DNA of 64,000 nt, from positions 124,001-188,000 of the forward strand of contig NZ_CALPBW010000001.1 in NCBI RefSeq assembly GCF_943169845.1. Direction: 5' to 3'. Source of the DNA: Peptoniphilus rachelemmaiella. GTDB lineage: Bacteria > Bacillota > Clostridia > Tissierellales > Peptoniphilaceae. Position 1 is the stretch's first letter. Each line of letters starts with the position of its first letter. The position numbers and the translations under genes were made by a program. Under the pieces are notes generated by a model, which was given only the letters and a program-made list of their open reading frames with translations, did not search any database and was not told where the DNA came from. Of the stretch, positions 27,301 through 35,249 are shown piece after piece.

Positions 27301-30300
27301 GCACAGACACTACCATCACCGCCCAATACACCAAGGCCATTTCCGACAAGCCCGTGGACGGCTGGACAAGACTCCAATTCAACTCCGGTGAAAACGGACG
27401 CTTCGTCAAAGACGCCGTTACCGTGAAGTGGGTCGACCCGAAGGTGAAACTCACCTTGGGAGCAATCGCCCCCGGCATCACTCCGGACAAAAACTACAGA
27501 CTGTCCGCATGGAACGACGGAAGCGCCAATGTGGATCTGGAAACAGAAAAGCTATTTGAAGCACCTGCCACCTTTACGGCACAATACGAAAAGATTTCCT
27601 CCGAAACTGAAATCGAAGGCTTCACCAAGATTACCTTTAACTCCGGTGAACACGGAAACTTCGGCACCAAGGAAAATAACCCGGTAAAAGCAAAGGACAT
27701 CTGGGTCAATCCCAAGTCCGACGTCAAACTATCGGAAATCGCACCGGAGCTGGTCATCGACACCAACTGGTCCTTCGACAAGTGGATGGACGGCCAAGCT
27801 GCCGCCGATATGAACACGGCTCAAAAATTCAATGCAGAAAAAACCCTTACGGCAACCTACGAATCCGACTTCTCGGATGAAGCCAAGAAAGGTTTTGTAA
27901 AAGTAGAATTTAAGGCCGGCGACCACGGTAAATTTGAACAAGTTGGAGATCCAAAGAAAGATCAACAAACAATTGTCTATGTAAGAAAAGACAAAGAAGT
28001 CGACATGACGGCAAAAGCACCCAAGGTCACCCCCGAAAAAGGCTACTACTTCACCGGTTGGGATAAGCCTCTGCAAAAAGTTTATACGCAAGATACGATC
28101 CACACTGGGAAAAATGAAAACGCCATTGCAACGGAAGCGGTAGACGGATGGACCCAAATCACCTTTAACGCAGGGGACAAGGGCTTCTTTAAGCCAGACG
28201 CAAAGACCGTCATTTGGGTGAAACCCAATACAAAGATCACATTAGACGATCAGGTACCCGGCCTTGAAATCCAAAAAGGCTACTCCTGCATCGGCTGGAA
28301 GAAAGACAAAGAAACAAGCGTCACGGACTTAAGTGTTGCCGCAAGCTACGACAAGTCCACCACCTTTACGGCTGCTTATGAATCCGACTTCTCTGAAGGA
28401 AAAAAGGAAGGCTTCATCGAAGTGAAATTCAAGGCAGGGGACAACGGGAACTTCGGCAAAAATGGTGAAACACCTATTAAAGAAAAATCTCTATGGGTAA
28501 GACCCGATAAGGAAGTCGACCTGACGGATCAAGCACCGAAGGTTACAGCTCATGTTGGCTGGAAGGCAAATGGCTGGGATAAGGAAATAACAAAGGTAAC
28601 TGTTAAAGCTGATACGGCAGAAGATGCTAGAACTTTCACAGCCCAATATGCAAAAGATTCCGACACGTCCAAGACGGAAAAACCCGGCTATAAAAAGATC
28701 ACCTTTAAAGCCGGCGACCACGGCACCTTCGCCAAAGATGCGGAAACAGTGGTCTACGTCAACCCCGACTCGGAAACTGAATTAAGCACCATTGCCCCCG
28801 AGGTCAAACCTGACATCAACTATTCCTTCAAGGCATGGAATAATGGAACGGCAGACGTCGCATTAACTGCAAAGACAAAATATACTCAAGAAACGACCTA
28901 CACGGCTCAATACGAATCGGATATTTCCGAAACAGCCAAGGATGGCTTTGTCGAAGTTAAATTCGACGCCGGAACCGACGGCGAATTTAAACAAGTAAAC
29001 GGTGCAGACCAAAAGACCACCTTCTACGTCAAAAAAGACAAATTGGTCGACTTGACGGACAAAGCACCCACAGTCACCGGCAAGGACAAGAAGACCTTCA
29101 CCGGCTGGGACAAACCGTTAAAAGCAGCATTTACGGATGCAACCACCATTAATGCCAAGTACACGGAATCCATTTCCGATAAGCCTGTGGAAGGCTGGAC
29201 CCAATTAGACTTCGACCAAGGTGACCACGGTAGATTTGCTAAGGGTCAAAAGAATGTGAAATGGGTGGATCCCGCCGTTGACTTGAAACTCGAAGACATC
29301 GCGCCCAAGATCAACCCGGATCCCAACTGGAGCTTAAAAGCTTGGAACGACGGCACGAATGATGTCGACGCAAAACTAGCACAAAAATTCACTAAGGCGA
29401 CGACCTTTACCGCCACTTACGAAGATGCATTCTCACCGGAAGCAAAGGAAGGCTTTGTAAAAGTTACCTTTGATGCAGGCGACCACGGTAAATTCGTGAA
29501 AGAAGCGGTAAAAGAAATTTACGTCAAAAAAGATGTAGAACTTGACCTAAGAGAAAAAGCTCCGAAGGTCATGCCAAATACCGGCTACGGTCACACTGGC
29601 TGGACCATCAACGGCAATGCCAACGACCTGACCAAGGTAAAGGTGACGGAGGCAACCAAAATTACAGCATCTTATACTGAAGGAACATTTGATGCGACAA
29701 AGATCAAGAAGATTATGGTTGTCGGCCCCACCCAAATGGGCTACGGCGTCGGTGAAAAACTGAACCTCGATGGGTTAAAAGTCATCGCTATTGACGACGC
29801 AGGCTTGCAAAAGACCTACGACTACGACAATGGCGAGTTGGTCGATAAAACAAACAACAATGCCAAACTAGGTGCAACAATTAAAGTTGCCGATAAAGAT
29901 GTTACTTTTAAAGAAGAACAAGGCAAGAAAGTCGTAACCACAGAATTGGCAATGGCCGACAACGACAAACACATCGTCGTCACCAAGGGCGAAGATCCCA
30001 ACAAGGTAACCGGTGAAACCATCACAGCCCTGAAGATCCATGAAAACAAATCTGCCAAGGCAGAAAATGTCAAAGCCCTGAACCAAAACGAAGTGGATGG
30101 CAATAACAAGCCCACGGACAAGGCGAAGGCAACCACCACCGTTACCGGTAAGGTCAAACCGGGTGCGACAGTTAAAATCACTTCGGCAGATGGTCAAACA
30201 GACCTTACACCAACAGACAATGCAAAGCTTACTATCGATCAAAATGGTAACTTTACAGCCGAAATTACCAAACAAAATGTAGGCGACAAGATTCAAGTCA

Positions 30301-33300
30301 TCGCCACGGAAAAAGGCAAACAACCGGCTGAACCGGCAGACGCCACCGTAGCACGGGATGCCAACAACGACGGCAAAGCTGACAAAGATGCAAACCAAAA
30401 AACTGCAACACCTACAGCTAAAGCCTTCAATCAAAACATTGAAGAAGGCGGCAAAGTAACGGACAAACCAAAAGCGACGACGACAATTATCGGCACGGCG
30501 GAAAAAGGTGCGAAAGTCGTTGCCAAAGTCGGTAACACCATCGTCGGCACAACGACAGCAGATGCTCAAACTGGCGAATACACTATCGAAGCTACTAAAG
30601 ACGGTCAACCAAATGGTGGCGTGATTGATGTAGACACTGAAATCAAAGTAACTGCTCAAGCAGATAAGAAACTCGTCTCCGATCCCACGGCGACAGTCGT
30701 CAGAAGAGACGCTGATAACAACAAAGAAGATGACAAGGGTCAAGACTTTGACATCAAAAAAGCAGCCAAGGTAGAAATCGTCGAAGAACCAACTAAGATG
30801 GATTATCTAGTTAAAGATAAGAATAGTAAAACTAAATTTGAAACAGCTGGACTAGTAATTAAGATTACTGACTCAGCAGGAAAAGAAATTAAATACACTG
30901 CTAGTGAATTAAAGAACATGACTGACAAAATTACGGTAGAACCTGCTGACCAAGCAGAAATTGGTGTGGATAAAAACAATACCAAACTTAAAGTTACCGT
31001 AAAAGGTTCTGATTTAACAGAAAAACCATCAGTAGAATCTACTAAACCTATCACAGTTCAAGTTGACGCAGACGAAAATGGTATAGCTGACAATGACGAA
31101 ACAACAACAATCACATCAGTGATTGCTAGAAATATTGGTACTGGAACTACAAGTCCTAAGAAAGCTGCAACTTTCACAACAATTGAAGGTATGGCAGAAA
31201 AAGGATCAACAGTAACAATCAAGTTCCAAAATAATGGACAAGAAGTAGTCAAGACTGTCAAAGCAGATGACCAAACTGGAGCTTATAAACTTGAACTAAA
31301 AGGTGCGACAGAAGCAGAAAACATTCTACTTCCTGCTGATACAGAGGTTTCAGCAAGCGCTAAGTTCGGCGATAAGAACCCATCAGGCGAAATCACAACT
31401 AAAGTATTTGACGACCTAGACGCAGATGGAAAAGCAGATAATCCCAATGCCAACAAGACCGAACGCCCCTCCGCATTGGCTTACAACTTTAAAGACGAAG
31501 CCAAAACCACCATCAAGGGCGAAGCGGAACCGGGCGCTAAAGTTGTAGCAAAAGTAGGAACCGTTGAAGTCGGCAACGCAACAGCCGATAAAGACGGTAA
31601 GTACGAAATCAGCGCAACCCAAAATAACGCAAAACTACCCAAGGGAACCAAAGTAAGCGTCACCGCCACCTTAGATCCTAAGGGCACATCGCCTGCACAA
31701 GAAACCGTCGTTTACGACGACCTCGATGGCGATGGACAACCGGACACTTCACAAGCCTTTGACAAGACCAAGATCAGAGGACTTGAAGTCGTCGCATCGC
31801 CGAACAAAATGGTTTACAACAACAAAGAAAAACTCGATCTCACGGGCATGAAAGTACTCTTGACCGATCAAATGGGCAACAAGAAACTTGTCGAATTCTC
31901 AGAATTTGAAGCCTATGACATCAAAGTAAGCCCCTTGAACAATATCGAGCTTTCCGATAAAAATGTTGCCGACGGCGGTCACAACGGTCTAAAGATCAAG
32001 GCCGAAGTCAAAGTGGCCATCGGAAATAGCGAAAAAACCTATTCCGGTGAAACACCCACGGCACTTGAAGTCAACAAAGATCAAACGGCGAAACCCACAG
32101 ACGTTACGGCAGCTAACCAAGGAAGCGACACTGCAACCAAGGTACGCTTCAAAGCTGCTGACGGTGCAGCCATTAAGATTTACAAAGCAGATGATGCGAC
32201 TAAGGCAAATCTTATTGTCGACGCACCTGTTGCAGGAACCGGTAAAGATGTAGGCTACTTCATCGCCACATTAAATACCAAACTTCCCGAAGGAACCTTA
32301 GTGGAAATCACTGCTCAAGAAAGCGGCAAGAAAGAATCTTCCCCCGAACAAGCCCGTGTCATTCGCGACAAAAATTCGAATTGGGAAGGTGGCAAGACCA
32401 TCAATCTTTCCGCTCCGGTCATTTCACCCATCCGTGAAAATGATAAAACCGTAACGGTCGAAGCACCGAAGGCGGAAGACAAGATTCAAACCATTGTCGT
32501 CGAAGATCCGAGTGGAAACACCGTCACCCTTGTAAAAGATACGGCGGATAAAACGTGGAACGTTCAAGGCTCTAATCCGGCAGCGACAGTGAAAGAAAAA
32601 GACGGTAAGATTGAAATCCCCGTCGATGGTAAACTTCCCTTAAAGGACAGAGAACTGATCAAAGTCACCTTCAAAGACGGAGAAGTTCCGGCCAACGAAG
32701 CCTTTGATCGCAGAGCCGTTCAAAAGGCAAGTCAAAAACCCATCGTCGATCAAGTCTACACCGGCGACGACAATGTAAAAATTGCCGACCCGACCCGTGC
32801 AGACGAAACGGCCACGACCATTAAGGTAAAGGTTAATAACAACGACTCAATGACCATCGAAAAACAAGACAACGGTACTTGGAAGATAAAAGAAAAACCG
32901 GGTACCAAAGTGGAAGTAGAAGATGGAAAAATCGTCGTTCCCCTCGATCCGAAAGCTGTAAAAGGCGACAAGATCGAAGTAAGGACGATCAATGATTCGA
33001 AAGTTGAATCGGATCCGACAAAAATCGAAGTTAAAGATAAAGTCTTAACTACGAAGCCCGTAATAAAAGAGGCAACAAAAGATACCAACTTCGTAACCGG
33101 TACTGCTGAAAAGAATGCAGATATCGTCGTTAAAGTGACGAAGAAAGACGGCACGTCCTCTGAATTTAGAGGCAAAGCCGACGAAAATGGAAACTTCAAG
33201 GTAACGACAGATACCTTAGTAGACGGCAATAAAGTTGTCGTAACGGCATCCGAACCCGGAAAAGCAGACAACACATCCGACGAAAAAACCGTTGGCGTCG

Positions 33301-34094
33301 ATACCTCCAAGCTGAAAGAATCCATCGACAAGGCAGATAAGATTGTTGCGGAAGATGGCACGAACTTTAAACCTGACACAAACCCCGTCGATAAAGCATT
33401 GAAAGATGCTTTAGATAATGGTAAAAAAGTTAAGGAAGCCGGCGACAACGGCGATCCGAATACGGATCAAACAGTAGTGGACAACGCTAAAAAAGAATTA
33501 GACAAAGCCATTGCCCAAAAAGAAGCCGATAAAGCCGTCGATCAAGCAAAAGTCGATCCTTCTGATCAAAACATCAACGATGCCCAAGACAAGATCAACA
33601 ACATTCCTGGTACGGTTGATGACAACCCAATCAAAAAAGACCTTCAAGACAAACTTGACCTCATCAAGAAAATCAAAGAAGGCGAAGAACGGTTGAAACA
33701 AGACGACATCAAAGATAAGCCGCCAAAAGATGTTCAAGACCTGAAAGATGCCATTGACAAAGGCAAAAAGGCGATCGATTCAAAAGACAGCAAAACTGTT
33801 ACCGAAGCGACGAAGGCCATCGAAAAAGCCATCGATCAAATCAACAAGGAAAGAATCAAAGTTGGCGTCGAAAGTTTGGGTCGAGGCCTAGAAACTTTAG
33901 AAATTCGGACCTCCGTACCGGGTGCCACCGTAGTCATTAAGATTGGCGGAAAAACAATCAAAACCATTACAACAAGCTCCTTTGGCACCTACTCGCAAGG
34001 TTTATCGGAAGGGCTGAAGGCAGATCAAGATGTAACCCTTGAAGCCAGCAAAGTCGGTTATAACGATGGTATATATAGTGAGACTGTAGATTAA
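21375..34094 (+). CDS. Giant surface adhesin 2 (4,239 aa) with tandem beta repeats
   Basis: A signal peptide (KYLSLILSILMLLQIVAPVPAQA) is followed by an N-terminal region and three divergent repeat units (about 320-620). A module shared with the SLH protein comes next (ANEDLQKLLDAATVTDESGR), then an Ig-like domain near 895-995. Eighteen tandem units of about 80-90 residues occupy about 1230-2770; a typical unit runs from a GFVKVTF-type strand, through a YWVNPNKEV-type segment, to a GYxHTGW-type loop and TTITATYES. Ig-like Big_6-type modules with DANNDGKAD motifs occupy about 2776-3975, then a charged helical region and the 82-residue conserved tail. It is presumably a long extracellular stalk. 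No LPXTG, SLH or membrane anchor is present, so attachment is unexplained. Base composition changes between repeats. Confidence 0.9.
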   Translation: MSKNKYLSLILSILMLLQIVAPVPAQALSMGQSGKVQKSEGQRISDRSEVFTFNNTEKPKMSWFSRGTQSTYGARNASLTKTENLKITTETTGLDEGEFNWKAFGDNQKFTAWVEVSYIGEKDENGRPKKYKVSKDIEISQAGTIETQVEVDAEKTVDKYYLRTEYQDSANAFKIKAFFPGAPQLSPKGGKELVFSLDIYQIVSTEIEYNLIDEYGKAIDLKDDKEEKPLLKDLKGIGKIGDDISFDLKNTGKEILWQEQNLDEWELMSSSLAMTLTKDKITSIDIDYKLTSTYDVINGGKVTIQRQKDVVTPKDPKNPGNTPDGYARINLSADALGGKTDGTFTKGDPKDTQRVVDVRAGKAYTTAQAEIEKQGKPYPLTAEKKEDTGKTFDKWTPELGTLGNAVAKDTKTLNATYKSSDKEIIPYLPGEEVPTKDKDGLPIPTNYLTVTFKSEDAKKGNVRIGDKEGETVLAKVKPDVDLSKKEEISTRPVKDYGFTKWEPQLGVPQEGSVYTAYFIKSGSKVGENDPIPEGWVRVSVSQDDASIKAGTVTKGYYTVKPGDKLAKEAFVDISEAANKGYKDPAWYVGTEKVATPENHVIYGPTDFIAKATQEAADKITKNGGLKAVDITAFKGDSTEGKFWNKGVALSTANEDLQKLLDAATVTDESGRTTKEAGEKLGILKVTFSDGSTIEVQNQKLIVKETEVKINFDKDANDDANAPRAKEEVVKGKISAADTSTVVAGATIVIKDKDDKVIGRGLANKDGSFVVGTRRPLVAGEKLNIIVTLPGVDKASAPVEKQVKLNPDDLNKVLPVGDKLYDNLKGKPGVSKAKLNKLKEAVDAGYALVPKAADADKQMAQKPAASVAVSDDGQKSLDNAAKAINDAIKALTDNTAPVVKGTAFKEIFKGEDLNLEAGIKVTDADSTQTESDIAQQGGKDFSYKVYTTNSENQKVEVKGDALKNLNQTPGTYEVVYMAKDKSGAEGTFTMTLVVKDIVYTKIAVTTDPTKTKYLVKDKDTKAKPDYTGTVITLTKNNGDTETATYDKATGKFKIGEKAIDELTIAPKEVAVAESPAVITATYEAGNTKLTANAGKNIIVQIDSDGNGVADTEENFDIAKAKSMEITNQPTLNYELDHKTGKASLDLKSIVVKVTDSLGNFKYFGYEEIKGDTKFALALGTDAFDKAAAKELTTADTGKKVKVTLTYKENKTLDAETSAIKVEDKRPSVIENPKPGETREGYVSVKFNADANSGLNGVNTFLVKKDTASSEVKVPTIVPAAGYKVKTDNGGWDKAIPATFAADFETTAQCELDDATSNTPKAGYTPITFDALDKGKIGDARTKTIYVNPALDVNLSENAPTVTANTGYSFKAWNPAIDTAKKYTKEERILATYTSDDLISDKEKAGYIKVTFANGKHGKFNETNPAQKTDYWVKPDTLVDLREKAPKVTANAGYIHTGWSQDLVVNFKADAGNQTITAQYGLDSDYSTTEKAGYTKITFDKGANGEFAKDAKTELWVNPAKELTLPAPGIVPHPGYSHTGWTKDNAAVNLSKKAKYTEATTITAAYESDISETEKTGFVKVSFDANKNGTIADDAQKDYWVNPNKEVNLTDKAPVVTPNSGYLFIKWDHKLVAKFEQPTTIKATYASAGDIKTEETEGFTKVTFDAGTNGKFAEGAQVTYWVNPNKELVLPEPRVIPNKSFEHTGWDPALTPAKQYKEETTITATYKQEISTEKIDGHQEIKFLAGDDGTFADGKKAISIWVKPDTLVDLRKSAPEVTVTAEGKTFTGWDKDLVGSFAKSDQATEIKAQYAGSTSETPVPGWTEITFKAGEHGNFGTLNKTPIVEKKLWVDPKADVKLSDKAPKTIDEKNWSFDKWMDGENAATGLDVAGKYKEAKTYTASYKSDISATPQEGFVKVTFAPGTDGSFAQDAVTETYVRKDKEVDLTKKAPKVTPKSGLSHKGWAIDNAPADLTKIKVSTDTTITAQYTKAISDKPVDGWTRLQFNSGENGRFVKDAVTVKWVDPKVKLTLGAIAPGITPDKNYRLSAWNDGSANVDLETEKLFEAPATFTAQYEKISSETEIEGFTKITFNSGEHGNFGTKENNPVKAKDIWVNPKSDVKLSEIAPELVIDTNWSFDKWMDGQAAADMNTAQKFNAEKTLTATYESDFSDEAKKGFVKVEFKAGDHGKFEQVGDPKKDQQTIVYVRKDKEVDMTAKAPKVTPEKGYYFTGWDKPLQKVYTQDTIHTGKNENAIATEAVDGWTQITFNAGDKGFFKPDAKTVIWVKPNTKITLDDQVPGLEIQKGYSCIGWKKDKETSVTDLSVAASYDKSTTFTAAYESDFSEGKKEGFIEVKFKAGDNGNFGKNGETPIKEKSLWVRPDKEVDLTDQAPKVTAHVGWKANGWDKEITKVTVKADTAEDARTFTAQYAKDSDTSKTEKPGYKKITFKAGDHGTFAKDAETVVYVNPDSETELSTIAPEVKPDINYSFKAWNNGTADVALTAKTKYTQETTYTAQYESDISETAKDGFVEVKFDAGTDGEFKQVNGADQKTTFYVKKDKLVDLTDKAPTVTGKDKKTFTGWDKPLKAAFTDATTINAKYTESISDKPVEGWTQLDFDQGDHGRFAKGQKNVKWVDPAVDLKLEDIAPKINPDPNWSLKAWNDGTNDVDAKLAQKFTKATTFTATYEDAFSPEAKEGFVKVTFDAGDHGKFVKEAVKEIYVKKDVELDLREKAPKVMPNTGYGHTGWTINGNANDLTKVKVTEATKITASYTEGTFDATKIKKIMVVGPTQMGYGVGEKLNLDGLKVIAIDDAGLQKTYDYDNGELVDKTNNNAKLGATIKVADKDVTFKEEQGKKVVTTELAMADNDKHIVVTKGEDPNKVTGETITALKIHENKSAKAENVKALNQNEVDGNNKPTDKAKATTTVTGKVKPGATVKITSADGQTDLTPTDNAKLTIDQNGNFTAEITKQNVGDKIQVIATEKGKQPAEPADATVARDANNDGKADKDANQKTATPTAKAFNQNIEEGGKVTDKPKATTTIIGTAEKGAKVVAKVGNTIVGTTTADAQTGEYTIEATKDGQPNGGVIDVDTEIKVTAQADKKLVSDPTATVVRRDADNNKEDDKGQDFDIKKAAKVEIVEEPTKMDYLVKDKNSKTKFETAGLVIKITDSAGKEIKYTASELKNMTDKITVEPADQAEIGVDKNNTKLKVTVKGSDLTEKPSVESTKPITVQVDADENGIADNDETTTITSVIARNIGTGTTSPKKAATFTTIEGMAEKGSTVTIKFQNNGQEVVKTVKADDQTGAYKLELKGATEAENILLPADTEVSASAKFGDKNPSGEITTKVFDDLDADGKADNPNANKTERPSALAYNFKDEAKTTIKGEAEPGAKVVAKVGTVEVGNATADKDGKYEISATQNNAKLPKGTKVSVTATLDPKGTSPAQETVVYDDLDGDGQPDTSQAFDKTKIRGLEVVASPNKMVYNNKEKLDLTGMKVLLTDQMGNKKLVEFSEFEAYDIKVSPLNNIELSDKNVADGGHNGLKIKAEVKVAIGNSEKTYSGETPTALEVNKDQTAKPTDVTAANQGSDTATKVRFKAADGAAIKIYKADDATKANLIVDAPVAGTGKDVGYFIATLNTKLPEGTLVEITAQESGKKESSPEQARVIRDKNSNWEGGKTINLSAPVISPIRENDKTVTVEAPKAEDKIQTIVVEDPSGNTVTLVKDTADKTWNVQGSNPAATVKEKDGKIEIPVDGKLPLKDRELIKVTFKDGEVPANEAFDRRAVQKASQKPIVDQVYTGDDNVKIADPTRADETATTIKVKVNNNDSMTIEKQDNGTWKIKEKPGTKVEVEDGKIVVPLDPKAVKGDKIEVRTINDSKVESDPTKIEVKDKVLTTKPVIKEATKDTNFVTGTAEKNADIVVKVTKKDGTSSEFRGKADENGNFKVTTDTLVDGNKVVVTASEPGKADNTSDEKTVGVDTSKLKESIDKADKIVAEDGTNFKPDTNPVDKALKDALDNGKKVKEAGDNGDPNTDQTVVDNAKKELDKAIAQKEADKAVDQAKVDPSDQNINDAQDKINNIPGTVDDNPIKKDLQDKLDLIKKIKEGEERLKQDDIKDKPPKDVQDLKDAIDKGKKAIDSKDSKTVTEATKAIEKAIDQINKERIKVGVESLGRGLETLEIRTSVPGATVVIKIGGKTIKTITTSSFGTYSQGLSEGLKADQDVTLEASKVGYNDGIYSETVD
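25060..29690 (+). repeat. Array of 18 tandem beta-repeat coding units
   Basis: Eighteen consecutive coding units of about 240-275 bp were delimited by eye, most starting with an acidic/Ser segment (ISETEK, FSDEAK, ISDKPV) and ending AxYESD-like. They are divergent rather than identical. Some carry inserts such as HGNFGTKENNPV that recur in only a subset. Units starting near 27060 are AT-richer than their neighbours. Confidence 0.75.
33847..34094 (+). repeat. Conserved adhesin tail, DNA copy 1
   Basis: These 248 bp encode the last 82 residues of adhesin 2. They match 41625-41872 and 58173-58420 with at most one or two base differences per pair, whereas upstream sequence is clearly diverged. 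Identity with the other copies ends a few bases after the stop codon. Confidence 0.9.
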
Positions 34095-34260
34095 AGAAGA
34101 GAGGTAATTAGTGGAAGTAACTCTATTATTTCCTCATCCCAGCAAAATCTTCTCGTAGTCAACCGTCGAATCGACCTGACAAAATGGTTCTAAGGAAGAG
34201 ACGATCTTTTGTAATAAGCCGCATAAAAATCGTGCAAAAAAAAGAGCGTCTAAAATGCAC
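34095..34260. other. Non-coding region after adhesin 2
   Basis: No gene or clear element is seen between the adhesin 2 stop and the hairpin terminator beginning at 34261. Confidence 0.4.
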
Positions 34261-34306
34261 GGACCCCCAGGGGTTGGACAAGTGATCCAATCCTTGGGGG
34301 TCTTTT
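34261..34306 (+). terminator. Intrinsic terminator downstream of adhesin 2
   Basis: GGACCCCCAGGGGTTGGA pairs with TCCAATCCTTGGGGGTC (about 17 bp with a bulge), followed by a T run. It lies about 165 bases after the adhesin stop. Confidence 0.85.
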
Positions 34307-34470
34307 AATGGCAAATTTCAGTTATAAACCAAACGGAGAAACTGCTTAGGGGCCGGGGGCGAAGTTCGAAATGGCAGTCCACCCACTGGGAATGGCGAGG
34401 TAGAGGATCGTAGCGAAAGCATTTAGGAAACATAAGCATTCCGGTGACTTGGGAAGTGGCGATACAAACC
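34307..34470 (+). other. GC-rich unexplained stretch, possible decayed ORF or structured RNA
   Basis: Its composition differs from its AT-rich surroundings. One frame reads MANFSYKPNGETA, stop, GPGAKFEMAVHPLGMAR, stop, RIVAKAFRKHKHSGDLGSGD, i.e. coding-like text broken by stops. No family was recognised. Confidence 0.3.
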
Positions 34471-34499
34471 TTGCGAAAAGCCCATGTCCTTCGTATAAT
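34471..34499 (+). promoter_or_regulatory. Promoter for small membrane protein
   Basis: TTGCGA and a perfect TATAAT are separated by 17 bases, about 50 bases upstream of the start codon at 34549. Confidence 0.7.
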
Positions 34500-34548
34500 A
34501 TAAAAAAATAGATAGAATAAAGTAAACTAATGTAATTACGGAGGCACT

Positions 34549-35085
34549 ATGAAAAAATCAAAAAAACAAAAAAGGAAGTCATTAAAGGAACAGCTACTTG
34601 AGGGCACAACGAAAGAGGAAAAAACAAAAATCCCGGAATCAAGCTATGTTTTACTAAAAAATGCGTTGCTCAAAGGCACATCCGAGGATATACGCAAATT
34701 AGTCAGGAATACAGAGGATGTGTATAAAATTGCGGGAGAGCTAGAAGGCTCCTGCGAACAAAGAAAAGAAATTGCCAATTCAATCGATATCTACTTGAAC
34801 AGTAATTTCTCGAAGAGCTTTAGACCAATACTTGTCAGTACGATGTTGGCGTTTGTTGCAACGGCAATGAACGATTTGATAAAAGAAACAATCAAAACAG
34901 GCCTTCTACTTTTTACGGAACAGGAATCGGCGGGCGGCATCGAATTTGGTGTTTCTATTGGTACCTTTGTAGCGATGGCGGCAATTATCACTTATTTTTG
35001 CATAAAAATGTTAGATTTATGGAACGCAAGCCTCGAACTAAAACGCGACCTCCTCTTACTCAAATCCCTATTGAAACAGAAGTAA
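34549..35085 (+). CDS. Unrecognised two-helix membrane protein
   Basis: This 178-residue protein has a strongly basic N-terminus (MKKSKKQKRKSLKEQ) and an amphipathic helical region. Two membrane segments follow, ILVSTMLAFVATAMNDLI and FGVSIGTFVAMAAIITYFCI, and then a charged coiled-coil-like tail (LELKRDLLLLKSLLKQK). GGAGG precedes the ATG, and it has its own promoter and terminator. It sits between two adhesin genes with independent transcription. No function can be assigned. Confidence 0.75.
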   Translation: MKKSKKQKRKSLKEQLLEGTTKEEKTKIPESSYVLLKNALLKGTSEDIRKLVRNTEDVYKIAGELEGSCEQRKEIANSIDIYLNSNFSKSFRPILVSTMLAFVATAMNDLIKETIKTGLLLFTEQESAGGIEFGVSIGTFVAMAAIITYFCIKMLDLWNASLELKRDLLLLKSLLKQK

Positions 35086-35134
35086 AACCGGTTTTCTAAC
35101 CAAATTTCAAAAACGAACACGAATCGTAACCAGT

Positions 35135-35168
35135 CCCCTGGAGATGTAGTCCATCTTCGGGGTTTTTT
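35135..35168 (+). terminator. Intrinsic terminator of small membrane protein gene
   Basis: CCCC..GAGATG pairs with CATCTTCGGGG and is followed by seven T. Confidence 0.75.
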
Positions 35169-35196
35169 TGGCCAAAAGATAAAGAAGTCATAAAAA

Positions 35197-35249
35197 GGCT
35201 CTAAAAATCCATCGAGTAGAGTAACCTCCTCAATGGGTATTTTAGAGCC
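35197..35249 (-). terminator. Hairpin with minus-strand terminator features, no gene assigned
   Basis: GGCTCTAAAA (35197-35206) pairs perfectly with TTTTAGAGCC (35240-35249). On the minus strand the stem is followed by TTTTTA. The loop contains a GAGGAGG ribosome-binding-site-like sequence on the minus strand. No minus-strand gene is visible upstream. Confidence 0.4.

Noticed and set aside
25060..29690. CRISPR array
   Set aside because: The periodic repeats lie inside one open reading frame, are about 250 bp long and diverged, and are protein-coding units.
33990..34094. LPXTG-type sorting signal at adhesin C-termini
   Set aside because: The last residues of all four adhesins were read; there is no LPXTG-like motif, hydrophobic segment or basic tail.
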